A DNA stretch of 64,000 nucleotides from Vanrija pseudolonga (GCF_020906515.1 NC_085849.1:2542001-2606000), one strand, 5' to 3'. Shown: positions 1-11,208, counted from the first letter of the stretch. The notes: a model not told the origin generated them from the letters alone. A program made the numbers and translations.

Positions 1-1107
1 AGTTGCATCTGGAGGGGTCTAGCCATACTACAAGATATGGTATACGTGAAGGCAGTTTTCACTTCCCCGGGGTTCATTCGCCCCATTACACATTTGCTCA
101 TCAGTAGCATCTTCGACATTGCGTCTGCCGACATTTCGCCAGAAGGAATCAACGACAAGATAACTACATTGTTCGAAAACCTTCCACGTGTCCATAAGCA
201 CAGTTTGCAGTTCTACGCCACCCGATGCGGAATTGTGTATGGCTCACTCGCGGCATTTGAGTCCAAATCCCGCGACAAGCGCACTCGAAAATACGAGATG
301 GCTGCTGCCGTAGTGACTGGTACGACGACCGCCATCGCCGGTATCCCGAGCGTAAATGGGGTGCCTGTGGGTCACATAATGGAGCCTGTGGCCACTGGGG
401 TACGCGGGGCGCTGCATGACGTCTTCAACCGAAGGCAGAAACGCCACGGTAACGGTGTGGGTCACGTCGGACATCGATTTATACTGGACGTTCTAGGCGA
501 GGCCAACGAGGGCCTCCTTGCCAGTTTTCCAGTTGGCCAAGTGCCCCGTGACGAGCATGGGAATCTTCGACCTGCCTTCAGCTCAGTCCAACTCGCTCGC
601 TTTAAGCAGTCTGCATGGCAGGTCTTCCAGATCGTAATGAAGGATGAAGATTGCCAGATTGGGTTCGATATGCCGGAAGACCTGCTCAAAGAGGTGTCAA
701 ATCTTCCCTCACCACCGAGGTCGCGTCCGCAGATAAATAACTTCTTTCCGAGCTTATCGGTAGATGCTCCGCGTCGCCCACCCGACTTTCAGTTCCCTTT
801 CTCCCAAGAATTAGAAGAACACCTGGTGCCAACGCGCTCAGATGGTCCTTTCCGAAATCCAGCTGAACGTTATCGCAATCAAACCTTCGAGCCTCCCATA
901 TGGCTCCGAAAGGAGAGTGATATGCACATGTCCTCAGACGCAAACGATAGGCCGCCGTCATCCTTGCGGGTTCCTGCATCGGGTATAGGCACCTCAATGT
1001 CCGAACAAGTGGTCGGACCTGACGGTGGAGACAAAGGCTCAGGGTATACTGCTAAAGATGTGGATAAAACCAAGGACAGCGGAGAGAACGGAGACGTCGA
1101 TGCGTAA
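1..1107 (+). CDS. Unrecognised protein, 5' partial
   Basis: The reading frame is open from base 1 to a TAA at 1105-1107. A methionine lies at 37, but codons upstream of it stay open to the window edge, so the real start probably lies outside. At least 356 residues are visible. The first 160 residues are mixed hydrophobic and polar (a stretch near residues 85-120 is rich in Ala, Val, Gly and Thr). The last 130 are rich in Pro, Ser, Asp and Gly and look disordered, ending in a charged Lys/Asp tail. I see no signal peptide, clear membrane span or known catalytic motif, and I do not recognise the family. No intron is needed in the visible part. The next gene, an aminotransferase on the same strand, starts about 680 bp downstream. 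An exon of a larger gene is the likeliest reading. Confidence 0.55.
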   Translation, partial: SCIWRGLAILQDMVYVKAVFTSPGFIRPITHLLISSIFDIASADISPEGINDKITTLFENLPRVHKHSLQFYATRCGIVYGSLAAFESKSRDKRTRKYEMAAAVVTGTTTAIAGIPSVNGVPVGHIMEPVATGVRGALHDVFNRRQKRHGNGVGHVGHRFILDVLGEANEGLLASFPVGQVPRDEHGNLRPAFSSVQLARFKQSAWQVFQIVMKDEDCQIGFDMPEDLLKEVSNLPSPPRSRPQINNFFPSLSVDAPRRPPDFQFPFSQELEEHLVPTRSDGPFRNPAERYRNQTFEPPIWLRKESDMHMSSDANDRPPSSLRVPASGIGTSMSEQVVGPDGGDKGSGYTAKDVDKTKDSGENGDVDA

Positions 1108-1791
1108 CCGTGCCTTGAATGTTGAAATAGGTTGAAGGTATTCCAGAGAGGTTTGATATCTTGAACGACGGTTCTTTTCAACATCTTCAAATCGCCACAC
1201 TCGATGGAGCCACTGTCCAGTTCCGATCAATCTCTACGACTAGGTACTGAGCTACCGAGCATAGTCATCCTTCTATCAAAACTGTGGTCCATGACCTACG
1301 CTGGCTTCGTTCTATGCTTGTGTATTGCTATGACGATTCAAACTTCATACTGTGCATATGCGAGAGTATCTGGCCCAGGTGCCACGTTGTCGATCGCGTC
1401 ACAGAGAACAGTCACGCCTCGCGTGTGATCACGTGACTCTAGCTTCGGTCTAATCTTGAGATGGCACATATAGGAATGTTGATTCTAAATCTAAATTTGG
1501 AAGCAGTGTATTCAAACTTGCCGCGGAATGGATTTGCCCACTTGGCGTAGCGTGCGCGTCACTGCCCAGCCGCAGGGCACCCACCCCCGCGCTACCCCGC
1601 GAACAATGCACGACACATTCGCTTGCCGCACAAATACGCAGCAACAACGTGTGTTTGGGGGGCATGGGGGAGGGGGAGATGCTATGCTCAGGCCTGCTTA
1701 GCACCTAGGCATCCTTAAAGGACTTGCTTGGCCTTCCCCATCTCATCGCATCCACCCCACCCCACCCCTCCCCTCACACCCGACCGTCACA
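1108..1791. other. Intergenic region upstream of the aminotransferase gene
   Basis: No convincing gene is seen. The last 60 bases before the ATG at 1792 are a C/T-rich tract with runs of CCACC and CCCTCC, as expected for a fungal core promoter and 5' leader. Short open frames here lack coding character. Confidence 0.5.
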
Positions 1792-3991
1792 ATGGCTACA
1801 CGTTTCTACGAGGTCGCTGCAGGCCAGCACACTCCCCAGCACAAGCCGAACGCGCGCCACGAACGTGACTCGGAGGCCCACAAGGTAGGGGTTGTGTCGT
1901 GCTCAGCCGCTGACGTGCAGATCCTCCGCCAGTACGCTGGAAACCAGGTTGGTGCAGCATGCAATCACGGCTCACACGCAGCACGCGCAGAACAAGAACG
2001 AGCAGCAGGGCGAGGAGTCACTGTGAGTCGTTCCCGTCATCACCTCACTCACGGCCAGGCCTGGTGTCCGCGCACCCGGAGCGACCGGTACGTGACGGCG
2101 CAGGCAAGAAGCCTCCACTCGAAGATCGATCCCACTGACAACCCCAGGCGTCATCTACTGCACTGACCGGTAACTGCCCCAGTCGTCCGTCGCTGACCCC
2201 AGTGCGATTGCGAACGGCTTCTCGTACGAGAACCAGGAGTGGGCCAACCTCGGCCAGGGTGCGCCAGAGGTGCGTCGTTGTAAAGGAAGGAGGCTGTTGC
2301 TGACGATCCCACCCAGGTCAACGCGCTCCCCGGCGACCCGCCCCGCCCCACCGTGCTCGACTTTACCAAGTATGGCGACTTTGTGCACGAGTACGCGCCG
2401 ACCGTCGGCGTCAAGGAGCTCCGCCAGGCCGTTGCGGTGAGTGCGAGGGCGCGCAGGTCGCGTGAGGAGGGGCGGACGGGGCGGACAGGGCGCTGATAGA
2501 GCGGCGGCAGAACCTCTACAACCACCAGTACCGCCAGGGCCGCACCAGCCAATACACGTACGAGAACGTGTGCATTGTTCCCGGCGGCAGGGCGGGCATG
2601 TCGCGAGTTGCGGCTGTCATTGTGAGTGCGAGCGCGGGCCTGACCGTTCTGACGCACAGGGCGATGTGTACTGTGGTATGTGTGGTCGGCGCGGCGCGCC
2701 GCAGCGCGGGTCGGCCAGCCCCTAACGTTGCATGACTAGGATACCAGATTCCCGAGTACACGACGTACAGCGAGGTGCTGAGCGTGTTCAAGCGCCTCGT
2801 GCCTATCCCGTCGCATCTGCCTGCGGAGGTGAGTCTGAGGCGGACACGTGAGCGGCACTGACGACGCAGGACAAGTACAAGCTCGACATCAACAAGGTAC
2901 CGTGGCGCCGGCGCGCCGGCGGCAGTGCTGACCCAGCAGCTCAAGAGTGACATCAAGAACATGAGTCTGAGCGTCGTCGTGATGTCGAACCGTGCGTTGT
3001 TGTTGATGCAGCGGCTCTGGCTGACGCTTAGCTCGCAACCCCACCGGCCAGGTGATCCAGGGCCAGGACCTCAAGGACGTTGTCGACCTCGGCAAGACGG
3101 GCACCACCATCATCCTCGACGAGTTCTACTCGTGGTACATGTACTGGGACGACAAGGAGAAGATTGGCAAGAGCATCAGCGGCGCCGAGTATGTCGACGA
3201 CGTCAACGCCGACTCGGTCATCCTCATCGACGGCATGACCAAGGGCCCCCGTCTGCCCGGTTGGCGTGTGTGCTGGGTCGTCGGCCCCAAGTCGCTCATC
3301 TCGGCTGTGAGCCAGTCGGGCTCGTTCCTCGACGGCGGTGCGAACCACCCGTATGTGGCATGGGATTGGGCGTGACCCGGCTAACAATCGCAGGCTCCAG
3401 ATGGCCGCTATCCCCCAGCTCGAGCCTAGCCGTGTCCTGCAGTCCAAGGTGAGTGTGGCTACTATGCTTCGACTCACGCCCCAGATCGCCCTCCAGAACC
3501 ACTTCAAGGCCAAGCGCGACTACGTCCTCCAGCGCCTCGACGACATGGGCCTCCCGGTCCACTGCCCGCCCCAGGCGACCTTCTACATCTGGCTCGACCT
3601 GTCTGGCCTCGCCGCGCCGCTGGACAGCGCGCTCGTCTTCTTCGAGGAGCTGCTGCGCGAGAAGACGATTGTCGTGCCCGGTGTAAGTGGCATCTCCCCG
3701 CCTGCCAGTGAGCACAACTGACCCCACAGCTGTGGTTCGACGTAAGTAACCCCACGCTGGCCCCACTCACCCCAGATCAACCCCTCGCACCGCCGCAACC
3801 TGTTCGACAGCCCGTGCCACCACTTTGTGCGCATCAGCTTCGGCCCGCCCCTCGAGACGCTCAAGCGCGGCCTCGACTCGATCGAGCGCCTGCTCGACAA
3901 GCACCGCCGCGCGTCGCACCACATCGGGCACAGCTACCGCGGCTCCGTGTCGTACGACTTCCCGGGTGTCAACCACAACACGCACATCTGA
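1792..3991 (+). CDS. PLP-dependent aminotransferase, class I/II, 15 exons
   Basis: Inferred exons are 1792-1884, 1921-1947, 1982-2022, 2203-2269, 2317-2436, 2511-2621, 2660-2675, 2740-2828, 2870-2896, 2940-2991, 3032-3350, 3394-3448, 3485-3682, 3730-3741 and 3776-3991. They give about 480 residues with consistent phase. Fold-type I motifs are in order: NPTG near residue 217, the LDEFY Asp/Tyr pair near 244-247, and TKGPRLPGWR, whose Lys near 285 should bind PLP. A C-terminal VRISFG carries the usual carboxylate-binding Arg. The family transfers amino groups between an amino acid and a 2-oxo acid; the substrate cannot be read from sequence (aspartate- or kynurenine-aminotransferase-like are candidates). 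Exons of 12 and 16 nt are unusual. The exon 10 acceptor is a tandem CAGCAG at 2934-2939, so one Gln may be optional. The early exons (2-4) are the least certain. Confidence 0.85.
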
Positions 3992-4453
3992 GCGGGTTGC
4001 AGCAAAAGACGCGCCGCGCTAGCTGTGTTAGACCTGGCTCATCTCCACCACCCTGCGTAGGGTGGACCTCTCTGGTGGAGGTGGCGCCATTCGTTTTACG
4101 TAAAACTTTTAGTCTCGAAACTGTGAATGTGACTTTTGGTGGACAGAGTTTTGAGTGGCTCTCGAGCAACAGACTTGGCGGCAGCCGAGCACTCCTGTGG
4201 CCTGCGGAGCCGTCACGGCTCAACGCGTCCCACGATCACGCCGAGCACACGCGCACACGAGCATGCCCTCCCCCGGCGCATGTAGAATCAGTTGGTAGCA
4301 TAGATACGCCTGTACGAAACAACACATCTACGCAACCCTAGGGGGCTTCCCCCCAAACCTACGCCCGTGATCGCATGCTATACATTGCGAGTATGAAGAG
4401 AGACCAATACCCAACTCCCGACCCGCAGAGGAAGAAGAACCATGACAGGCAGT
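3992..4453. other. Convergent 3' intergenic region
   Basis: This lies between the aminotransferase stop and the RPS6 stop and should hold both 3' UTRs. It is AT-richer around 4080-4150, with TTTTACGTAAAACTTTT-like sequence that could serve 3' end formation. No gene is seen. Confidence 0.5.
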
Positions 4454-5495
4454 TTAAGCCTGGGCCTTCTTGGCGGCGCGGTGGGCGGCGAGGGCAGCCT
4501 TGCGCTCGGCGTGGTGCTTGGCGACGGCGGCGTCGTAGTCGGCCTTGACCTCCTTCTGGGCCTCGGTGCGGCGCTTCTTGAGCGACTGGAGGTGGCGCTT
4601 GCGCTGGAGACGCTGGGGGGTGACGAGACGCTGGATCTTGGGAGCCTTGGTGTACTTCTTGCCGGCCTTGGTCTCGACCTCACGGCGGACAACGTAGGCA
4701 CGGACATCGTCCTCCTTGGAGAGGTTGAAGAACTTGCGGATCTTGGTAGCGCGCTTGGGGGCAAGGCGCTTGGGGAGGACAACGTCGGTGAGGCCGGCAA
4801 TCTCCTGCTCGCCCTGCTTGACAATGACGACCGAGAGGACCTGGATCTGGGATGGGGGTCAGACGAGTTCGAAGTGTCGAAGTTGTTGGCTGGCTGGTTA
4901 CTCACGTCCGAGGCGACGATGCAGCCGCGAACCGACTTCCTCTTGCGCTCACCAGTGCGGCGGGCACGGTAGCACGAGTGGCCGTCGGCGAGGAGGAGGC
5001 GGGTACGGGTCGAGAGGAGGACACCCTGCTTCATGGGGAAACCCTGCTTGTCGTTGCCGCCTGCGACGGGTTAGTGGTAGTTCACGGTTGTGTCGTTCGA
5101 CGTCGTGGTCTCTTCGCTTCTTCTGCAACGTCTTCTGTCGTCTCCGCGCTTGCTAGCTCGTCGGCACGTCTTGACAGCCTTCCTTTGGGCCACATGCCCG
5201 ACCTCGAACCCATCCCAAGCCATCACACCCCCTCCCCAAATTCTCCCTGCTCGCTCGACTCGATACCCACCGGTGATGCGGAAGACGTAACCCTTCCACT
5301 CGTCGCCGAGCGAGTCGGCGGGGACCTCCTGCGAGATCTGCTTGTCGTAGAAGACACGGCTGGTTGGGGGTCAGTTGCTGTTGTCGCCGACCAAAGTTTG
5401 CCGTCTCGTCCGTCCTCTACTCACACAAGACGCTCATCCTCAATGTCGATGAGCTTCTGGGCGCCGGTGGCGGGGTTGGCGATGTTGATCTTCAT
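4454..5495 (-). CDS. RPS6: 40S ribosomal protein S6 (eS6)
   Basis: Exons on the minus strand are 5495-5425, 5359-5271, 5060-4906 and 4846-4454, encoding 235 residues, the usual eS6 length. The N-terminus reads [18 protein letters not shown], and the strongly conserved [20 protein letters not shown] block lies in exon 3. The C-terminal third is Lys/Arg/Ala-rich, as in fungal S6. The protein is a small-subunit ribosomal component and a known TOR-pathway phosphorylation target. The second intron (5061-5270, 210 nt) is long for this window. The gene diverges from RPS13 across a 563 bp shared promoter. A long open frame on the opposite strand of the last exon is only a shadow. Confidence 0.95.
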
Positions 5496-6058
5496 GGTGT
5501 CGGTGGAAGGCTCGAGCGGCTGCTTGGGTCGGTAAGCAGGCTAGAGGTTTTGATGGTCAAGAAGAGCTTTGAGGTGGATATCGAGTGTGTGCAAGAGTGC
5601 GCGGTGGGAGGAGGTGGTGGCAGCGAGCAGCGAGCGAGTGCAGAGCCAGGCGGAGGCACACCTCAGGCCACACTGTCGGGCAGCGCGACACTCACCAAAC
5701 AACCAAACCAGCCAAAATCCATCTGACGGGATCAATTTCGGAGTTTGCGCCTGTTCAAGTTAATCCCGGGGGTTTTGCCTGTGGCGTGAGGGGTTCATTA
5801 CGATTTTGTCCTAATGGTTGGCCCTCGGGATGCCTAATGAACATTAGAAACAGCACTGGGACAAATTGCGTAAAATGACATTTTAAAGAATTTGGGCGGA
5901 AGCTAAACCTGCCAGACTTTGGCAGAGTTCACTGCAGGCTGTCTGTCCTCGCGACCACTGGCCCTCCTGCTGCTGCTGCTGGCTGGCAAGACACCTGCTA
6001 CTCTTCTCGACGACTTCGCAACCCTCAAGTCTACCCCCCACACACAAATCTATTCAAA
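5496..6058. promoter_or_regulatory. Shared divergent promoter of RPS6 and RPS13
   Basis: This 563 bp stretch lies between the two ribosomal-protein start codons. It contains CTAATG at 5811-5816 and an inverted pair CTAATG-AA-CATTAG at 5834-5847, about 210-250 bp from the RPS13 ATG and 315-350 bp from the RPS6 ATG. The region near 5750-5890 is AT-richer than its surroundings. Assignment of the motif as a regulatory site is inference. Confidence 0.6.
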
Positions 6059-6586
6059 ATGGGTCGGTGAGTAGCACGACAGCGGTGGCGGCGACCGCGA
6101 CGACGACGACCAGAGAATGCGCGCTCACACACACCCAGCATGCACTCCAAGGGCAAGGGTATCTCGGCTTCGGCCCTCCCCTACCGCCGCTCGCAGCCTT
6201 CCTGGTCCAAGGCCACCTCTGACGAGGTCGCCGACCAGATCTTCAAGCTCGCCCGCCGCGGTCTCTCGCCCTCGCAGATCGGCGTCATCCTCCGTGACTC
6301 GCACGGCATCCCCCAGGTCAAGTCGGTTACGGGCAACAAGATCCTCCGTATCCTCAAGACCAACGGCCTCGGCCCCTCCATCCCCGAGGACCTCTACCAC
6401 CTCGTCAAGAAGGCCGTCTCGATCCGCAAGCACCTCGAGCGCAACCGCGGCGACCGTGACGCCAAGTTCCGCATGATTCTCGTCGAGTCGCGTATCCACC
6501 GTCTTGCCCGCTACTACATCAAGAAGCAGCAGCTCCCTCCTACCTTCAAGTACGAGGCTGCCACTGCCTCGACCCTTGTCGCCTAA
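6059..6586 (+). CDS. RPS13: 40S ribosomal protein S13 (uS15)
   Basis: Exon 1 is only 8 nt (6059-6066, ATG GGT CG), followed by a 72 nt intron. Exon 2 runs 6139-6586. The 151-residue product begins [20 protein letters not shown] and carries the conserved [20 protein letters not shown] block and the C-terminal [20 protein letters not shown] segment typical of eukaryotic S13. The length matches the family exactly. It is a core small-subunit protein. The gene is read away from RPS6, so the pair is probably co-regulated. An intron directly behind the first two codons is common in fungal ribosomal-protein genes. Confidence 0.97.
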
Positions 6587-7149
6587 GCGCCCGCATTGCG
6601 CTCCCCGCCGGCTCTTTGTGTATCCATTTCTACTACGCAGGGATGATGAAACCACTTTCATCGGCCTAGGATAGGTGCTGGCTTCGGCTGCCCTATACCA
6701 ATTTTTTCACCTCCCCTCTGCGGGATGGTGCGGCGCGCTTCCCTCACGGGATAGTGCTGCCTGCTGCACGGCAGCTGCTGTTGCCCATGTGGCCGGCATG
6801 CTGCCAACTGACATTACTCAGGCGCGTCGGCGGGTGGGGATGTGCTCTTGGCTCGTCCCTACGCGTCGGTGCGTCGTGACTGCACGCGTGATTTGGCGCG
6901 ACTCACTAACTACTAACGTTTACCACTCTATCTTGCTTGTAGTTGTCACATGCACATGTCTTGAGCAAGCTTTCCTTCTGTCGAGCACTCTTCTTCTGCA
7001 GCCAAGACGCCTTGCCCGCCACGCTCGCAAGACCATATCATGTGTCGTCGTCGCATTACAATACAAGTGCCGCAAAACAGCCACACTCCGAATTAAACTA
7101 GCAAAATTATTAGAGTATTACGCGTAAACCCTCTATACCGAATGTGCGT
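6587..7149. other. Convergent 3' intergenic region between RPS13 and AFI1
   Basis: This 563 bp region should contain both 3' UTRs. AT-rich sequence near 7090-7125 could carry 3' processing signals. An open frame of 150 codons on the plus strand (6675-7127) has no family resemblance and poor codon character, so I do not call it a gene. Confidence 0.5.
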
Positions 7150-9558
7150 CTAGGCCAGTAAAGCGTGCGGGGTCGTGGCCAGCTCGGTGCCGCGGATCGT
7201 GCCCGGCGTCTCGGGGTCCTTGACCGTGAGGTTCCGCAAGGCTTCCGACTCGAGCTGGCGCTGGAGGGCGCGCTTGGCCTCGCGGCGCTCGAGGAGCTCG
7301 ACAAACGTCTTGCGGTGCAAGTAGTTGAGTGTCAACAACGCCTGGTGGCCGCACGGGTACTGCTGGATCGTGCAGAGCAGGTCGATCGTGTTGTTCTGCA
7401 CCGACTGCAGCGGGTGGAACAGGCCGTTGGCGATGGGAATCAGCCCACCAAAGTGCATGGGCAGGAAGGTGAGGAGTTCAACCACCTGTTCGTAGGTCCG
7501 CACGCTGCGGTTCATGGTCGAGAAGATGAGCTCGGCCTCCTTGGTGGTCATTGTGCGCGTCATTCGGAGTCTCTTGACGTTGTGAAGAGCGTCAAAGCCC
7601 CTGATAGCCGAACTCTTCTGCTCTCTCGCCCAGTCCTTTTGTGCCAGTCTGTAGCTCTTGGTCTTGCGCCACGCGTCGATACGGTGTCCGTTGCTCCACA
7701 TCTCACGCTGCCTCAACGAGTCGTCAATGAAGACGACACCCGAACCGAGGTGCCCCTCGCGGAAGGTCGAGTAGGGGTATCCAACGCGTGTGGAGCCCAA
7801 GTGCGTAAACTCCTGGTAGGCGGCGAGACGGACGAATCGCGAAATGTAGTCGGTGAAGCGGATACGGACGTGTGACTCGCCATAGTGCTGCGTGGTCGCG
7901 GCGAGAATCTCCTCCATGAACTGGTTGTCAATGCTCTCCTTTTGCGAGAACGATGCCATCTTGCCCGACGCAAAGGCAGCCTCCTCGGCATCGCCTCTGA
8001 ACGTCGTCGTGCTGAAGCTCGTGTCGGACGACCGGCCAGACTTGGGTGTGCTGGCGGTAGACGAACGCAGCTCCTTGGACACAGTAACCTTACCGGTTTC
8101 GAGGTTGCAGAGCACGTCCCAGGTCGATGGGAGCTCCTCGAAACGGGGGTTACACACGCCGGCGACGAAGCCCTCAAACTCTTCAAGCACATCGAGACTG
8201 GCCAGGTTCGAGTAGGGGAACGCAGTCTCGGTCATGCCGCGGAGAACTTGGCCACAGCCAGAGACCATGGAGCACGCGGCGAGAACCATGCGAGACACCT
8301 GGTTGGCGGGGAGCGTGTGCCCGAGGAACATCACGCGCTTATGGGCGAGGATGGCATTGAAGATGAGGATGACGGGGTGGGTGTTGGCGCCGTTGGTGTG
8401 CAGGTAGGGGTGGAACGGGGGCTGGAAGGGCTGGACATTCTGCGAGAAGGTCTGTACGAGCTCGATGATAGAGTACTGGAGACACGTCAGAACTAGAGCC
8501 CCTCCCACCAACTTACATCTCCAACCTCCTCCTCGAACACGGTCATAGGGATGCGAATCGGGACGGTAATCTTGCGGAACTTGGCCTCTGTCTCAAAGAA
8601 GTGCGTGTCGCGGGGAACGCCGCGGCGGTGAATGAGCGAGCCGTCGCCTTGAATAACGGACGAGGACGACGTCGAGCCCTTGCGAATCATGGACGGGCGG
8701 ACCGACGAGCCGTTGCTCGCCGTCCTGCCCTTGCTGGCCGTGTCGTGCCCGTGGGCCGAGGACATGGCGCTCGAGATGGCCTCGGACTCGTCGCCGGCTT
8801 CGTGCATGCCGAAGCGGCTCTCGAACACGTCCTTCCGGTCCGACTGTCTCAGGAGGATCCGCTCCTCGCGGGTGAGGGTCGGCATGCCGGCCGTGCTGAT
8901 CTGGTTCGCGGCGTCGTAGAGGCGCGCCAGGATTTCGTGCGACGGGTTGGTAAAGTACTCTTCGAGTGCAAGCAGCAGCAGCGGCTTGTAGATGCCGATG
9001 TAGGGGTGCGGCGTCGCGATAGCCATCGCCTTGACCATTGCGCCGCGGCGCACGCTCTTGTCCTCCTTCATCCGCACGCAGTTGAGTACGTACAGCAGGC
9101 CGCCGCCTGGCGCGCCGCGACGCGGCCGCTCGTTGGGCGGGAACATGCTCGCGCGCTTCTTCTCCAGCCGTGCCTTCTCCACGCTCGTCGACTCGTGCGT
9201 CAGCATCGGGTTGACCGAGCTGCTGGATGTCTGGCCGAGGTAGAAGATGGTCCAGTCCTCGCCTCGGAGATGGGCTCCATCGGGCAGCATGAGCTCGGCC
9301 AAGCGGCTAGGTCGTCAGCGTCGCTCCTCGTTCCCCTACTCACTGCTCGTCGGTGCCAGTCGGGTAAGGGTACTGATGGGCGAGGGTCGCGCCGGCGTCA
9401 ATGTCAAACTCTGCCAAGAGACAAAAGTGCACGTCCTCGTCCTTGTCCTCAAAGTCGTCCTCCTCGACATCGCCAATCTCATTGTCAAAGTCGCGCTCGG
9501 CCGTCTTGGCCGTCGGCGTGACGGGGGACACGGCGGACGCGGTGTTGGTGGCCGACAT
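7150..9558 (-). CDS. AFI1: Afi1/MesA-like DENN-domain protein
   Basis: Exons are 9558-9344, 9306-8517 and 8475-7150, giving 776 residues. After an acidic leader comes LLAEFDIDAGATLAHQYPYP, the Afi1 N-terminal (uDENN-like) motif. The stretch LAELMLPDGAHLRGEDWTIF spans the first junction and confirms that intron. A central segment with HTLPANQVSRMVLAACSMV and ETAFPYSNL matches the stabilisation-of-polarity-axis region. The family (Arf3-interacting protein in yeast, MesA in Aspergillus) acts at the cell cortex in polarity and Arf signalling. That role is known from relatives, not shown here. A Ser-rich linker with SSVRPSMIRKGSTSSSS near residues 200-225 could be phosphorylated. The two introns are 37 and 41 nt. 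Confidence 0.88.
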
Positions 9559-10338
9559 GGTGTGGGTGGACGGACGCGGCGCGTCGGTGTGTTGACGCGA
9601 GATCGGAGGTTTGTCGTGTGGTGTGGTGCGCGCGGGCGTGGCTGTGATGTTTTCGTGGCCGGCGCGGTTGTTGGAAAAGACGGCGAGGAGTCTGGCTGGC
9701 GTGGATGTCGAGATGTGAAGAAGGCCAGCGCGATGGGATGTGTGTGGATGCAAGAGATGAAGAGTCGACTCTAAAGTAGGGTGGATTTGTGCGCGGGACG
9801 CGGGTTAGGTCTTGAATTACGAGCCGTCGCCGCTGTCGTCGATCTGACTGCCGGCGCGGCGTGGGCGGGCGCGTGGCAACGAGTCATGCCCAGCCAACCC
9901 AGCCACTATAACCGCGACTTTAAGGGCCCCCCGGCTGCCCAGTCCAGCAGCACCCAACGCCGCCGTCGACGCCGCGACGCCACACGGGACACTTCATGAC
10001 GCAAAGCCACCGCCAGCAACGCCGCGAAATGCAGCAATGCAGGGGGGGACAACGCGACGCAGACGACCAGCTGCGGCGCAGACGCGACATGGGCTCGGCT
10101 CTCGGCAACAGGCAGGCACCACCAAAACAGACTCGGACAAGAATCCACCCCGAGACACCACCGTTCCTCTCGCTGGTGCGCACCTGATAATACCCAATGA
10201 AATAAAGCAAACATCTACAAGCTATAAGCTACCCAAGGCATAGACGGGGGTGGGAACGGCGGGTGTGTCAGAGTCGCGCGACAGACCCGACCGAGCACGA
10301 CCACCAGTGTCCGAGACAGCGCGAGGCTCCACACCTCC
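9559..10338. other. AFI1 upstream and acetyltransferase downstream region
   Basis: This 780 bp stretch contains the AFI1 promoter and the 3' flank of the acetyltransferase gene. Overlapping open frames on both strands are short, low in complexity and match no family. No further gene is seen. Confidence 0.5.
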
Positions 10339-10893
10339 TCACGCCGCCGCACGCGGCAAGATCATGAGGTTGACCTGGATCGGGGTGCCCGCAGGCGACC
10401 ACGGCGCGTCCATGACGTGCACCGTCTTCCAGCCCCTGTTCTCGTAGAACCTGACTGGGCCCTCGTGCGACTTGACGACATCGAGGACGGGGTATCCCTC
10501 CTTGAGCGCCTGCGCGGCCGCGACGTCGTGCAGGCGGCGCCCGAGCCCCGTGCCCGTCTTGGTGATGTCGGTGTAGAAGACGGAGATGCAGCGCAGCTGG
10601 GAGATATCGACGCCGTGCGCGCGCGTCCACTCGGGCGCCATGTCGCTGTCCCCGCCCCCCTCGACACGGGTGACGCTCACATGGCCCGCAACTTGGCCGT
10701 CTAGCTCGGCGACCCACGCATGCACCTCGGTGTCGCGGATGATGAAGTCGCGCAGCGGGATAGGAAACGGCCAGTCGACGGGGTACTGTGTCTCGGCTTG
10801 CTGGCGCGACAGGAGGTCGATGAGCGGCGCAATGTCGCTTTCCTTGCGCGGGCGGATCACTATTGTCGGGGCCGGCTTGGTGTCTTGGGTCAT
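10339..10893 (-). CDS. GNAT-family N-acetyltransferase
   Basis: This is a single exon of 184 codons. The acetyl-CoA binding motif A is visible as TKTGTGLGRRLHDVAAAQAL near residues 110-130, followed by a C-terminal strand and FYENRGWKTVHVMDAPW, a common GNAT ending. The N-terminus has the typical IRPRKESDIAPLIDLL strand-helix start. GNAT enzymes move an acetyl group from acetyl-CoA to an amine; the substrate here cannot be told. The protein has no targeting signal and is probably cytosolic. It diverges from the amino-acid transporter gene across 315 bp. It is one of only two complete genes in the window without an inferred intron. Confidence 0.88.
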   Translation of the reverse strand: MTQDTKPAPTIVIRPRKESDIAPLIDLLSRQQAETQYPVDWPFPIPLRDFIIRDTEVHAWVAELDGQVAGHVSVTRVEGGGDSDMAPEWTRAHGVDISQLRCISVFYTDITKTGTGLGRRLHDVAAAQALKEGYPVLDVVKSHEGPVRFYENRGWKTVHVMDAPWSPAGTPIQVNLMILPRAAA

Positions 10894-11208
10894 ATTGCGG
10901 GTGGGAGATGCACAGGGAGATGGGGGAGAGTCGAGACGAGCGCGCGAGAGCCTTTTAACTTGCTTTATCGATGTCTAGAATCGCGCCATTGTTCAAATGT
11001 TGAGTCAGAGAAAGATTGTAGCTGATGTTTCAGTCAGATGTCGGAAATGGACCGCCCGCCAGGAGGAGCACGTCACGCGCGCTACATCCAGTCACCCACC
11101 CACACCCTACGCGGCCTTTGACGCCACCAACCTCATCCTCCACGTCCAAAGTTCGGGTTCGGCTACACACCACAATCACGACATTGACAACCACTCGTTT
11201 ACAACACA
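10894..11208. other. Divergent promoter between the acetyltransferase and AVT genes
   Basis: This 315 bp stretch lies between two start codons. No binding site stands out. The last 60 bases before 11209 are rich in CAAC and ACAC. Confidence 0.45.

Noticed and set aside
2137-2202. Extra small exon of the aminotransferase between 2060 and 2182
   Set aside because: Candidate exons there gave stops or an intron of 13 nt. A single intron 2023-2202 with a CTGACCCCAG acceptor keeps frame.
4280-4325. tRNA-like CAGTTGGTAGCA
   Set aside because: No B box (GGTTCGA-type) follows at the right spacing and no cloverleaf can be drawn.
4442-4972. 176-codon plus-strand frame rich in Leu/Gly/Asp
   Set aside because: It is antisense to the last two RPS6 exons and mirrors Lys/Arg-rich codons.
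5061-5270. Possible snoRNA in the RPS6 intron
   Set aside because: One GTGATGG-like box C is visible but no matching box D or terminal stem was found.
6675-7127. 150-codon open frame between RPS13 and AFI1
   Set aside because: No family resemblance, mixed codon use, and it fills the expected 3' UTRs of two convergent genes.
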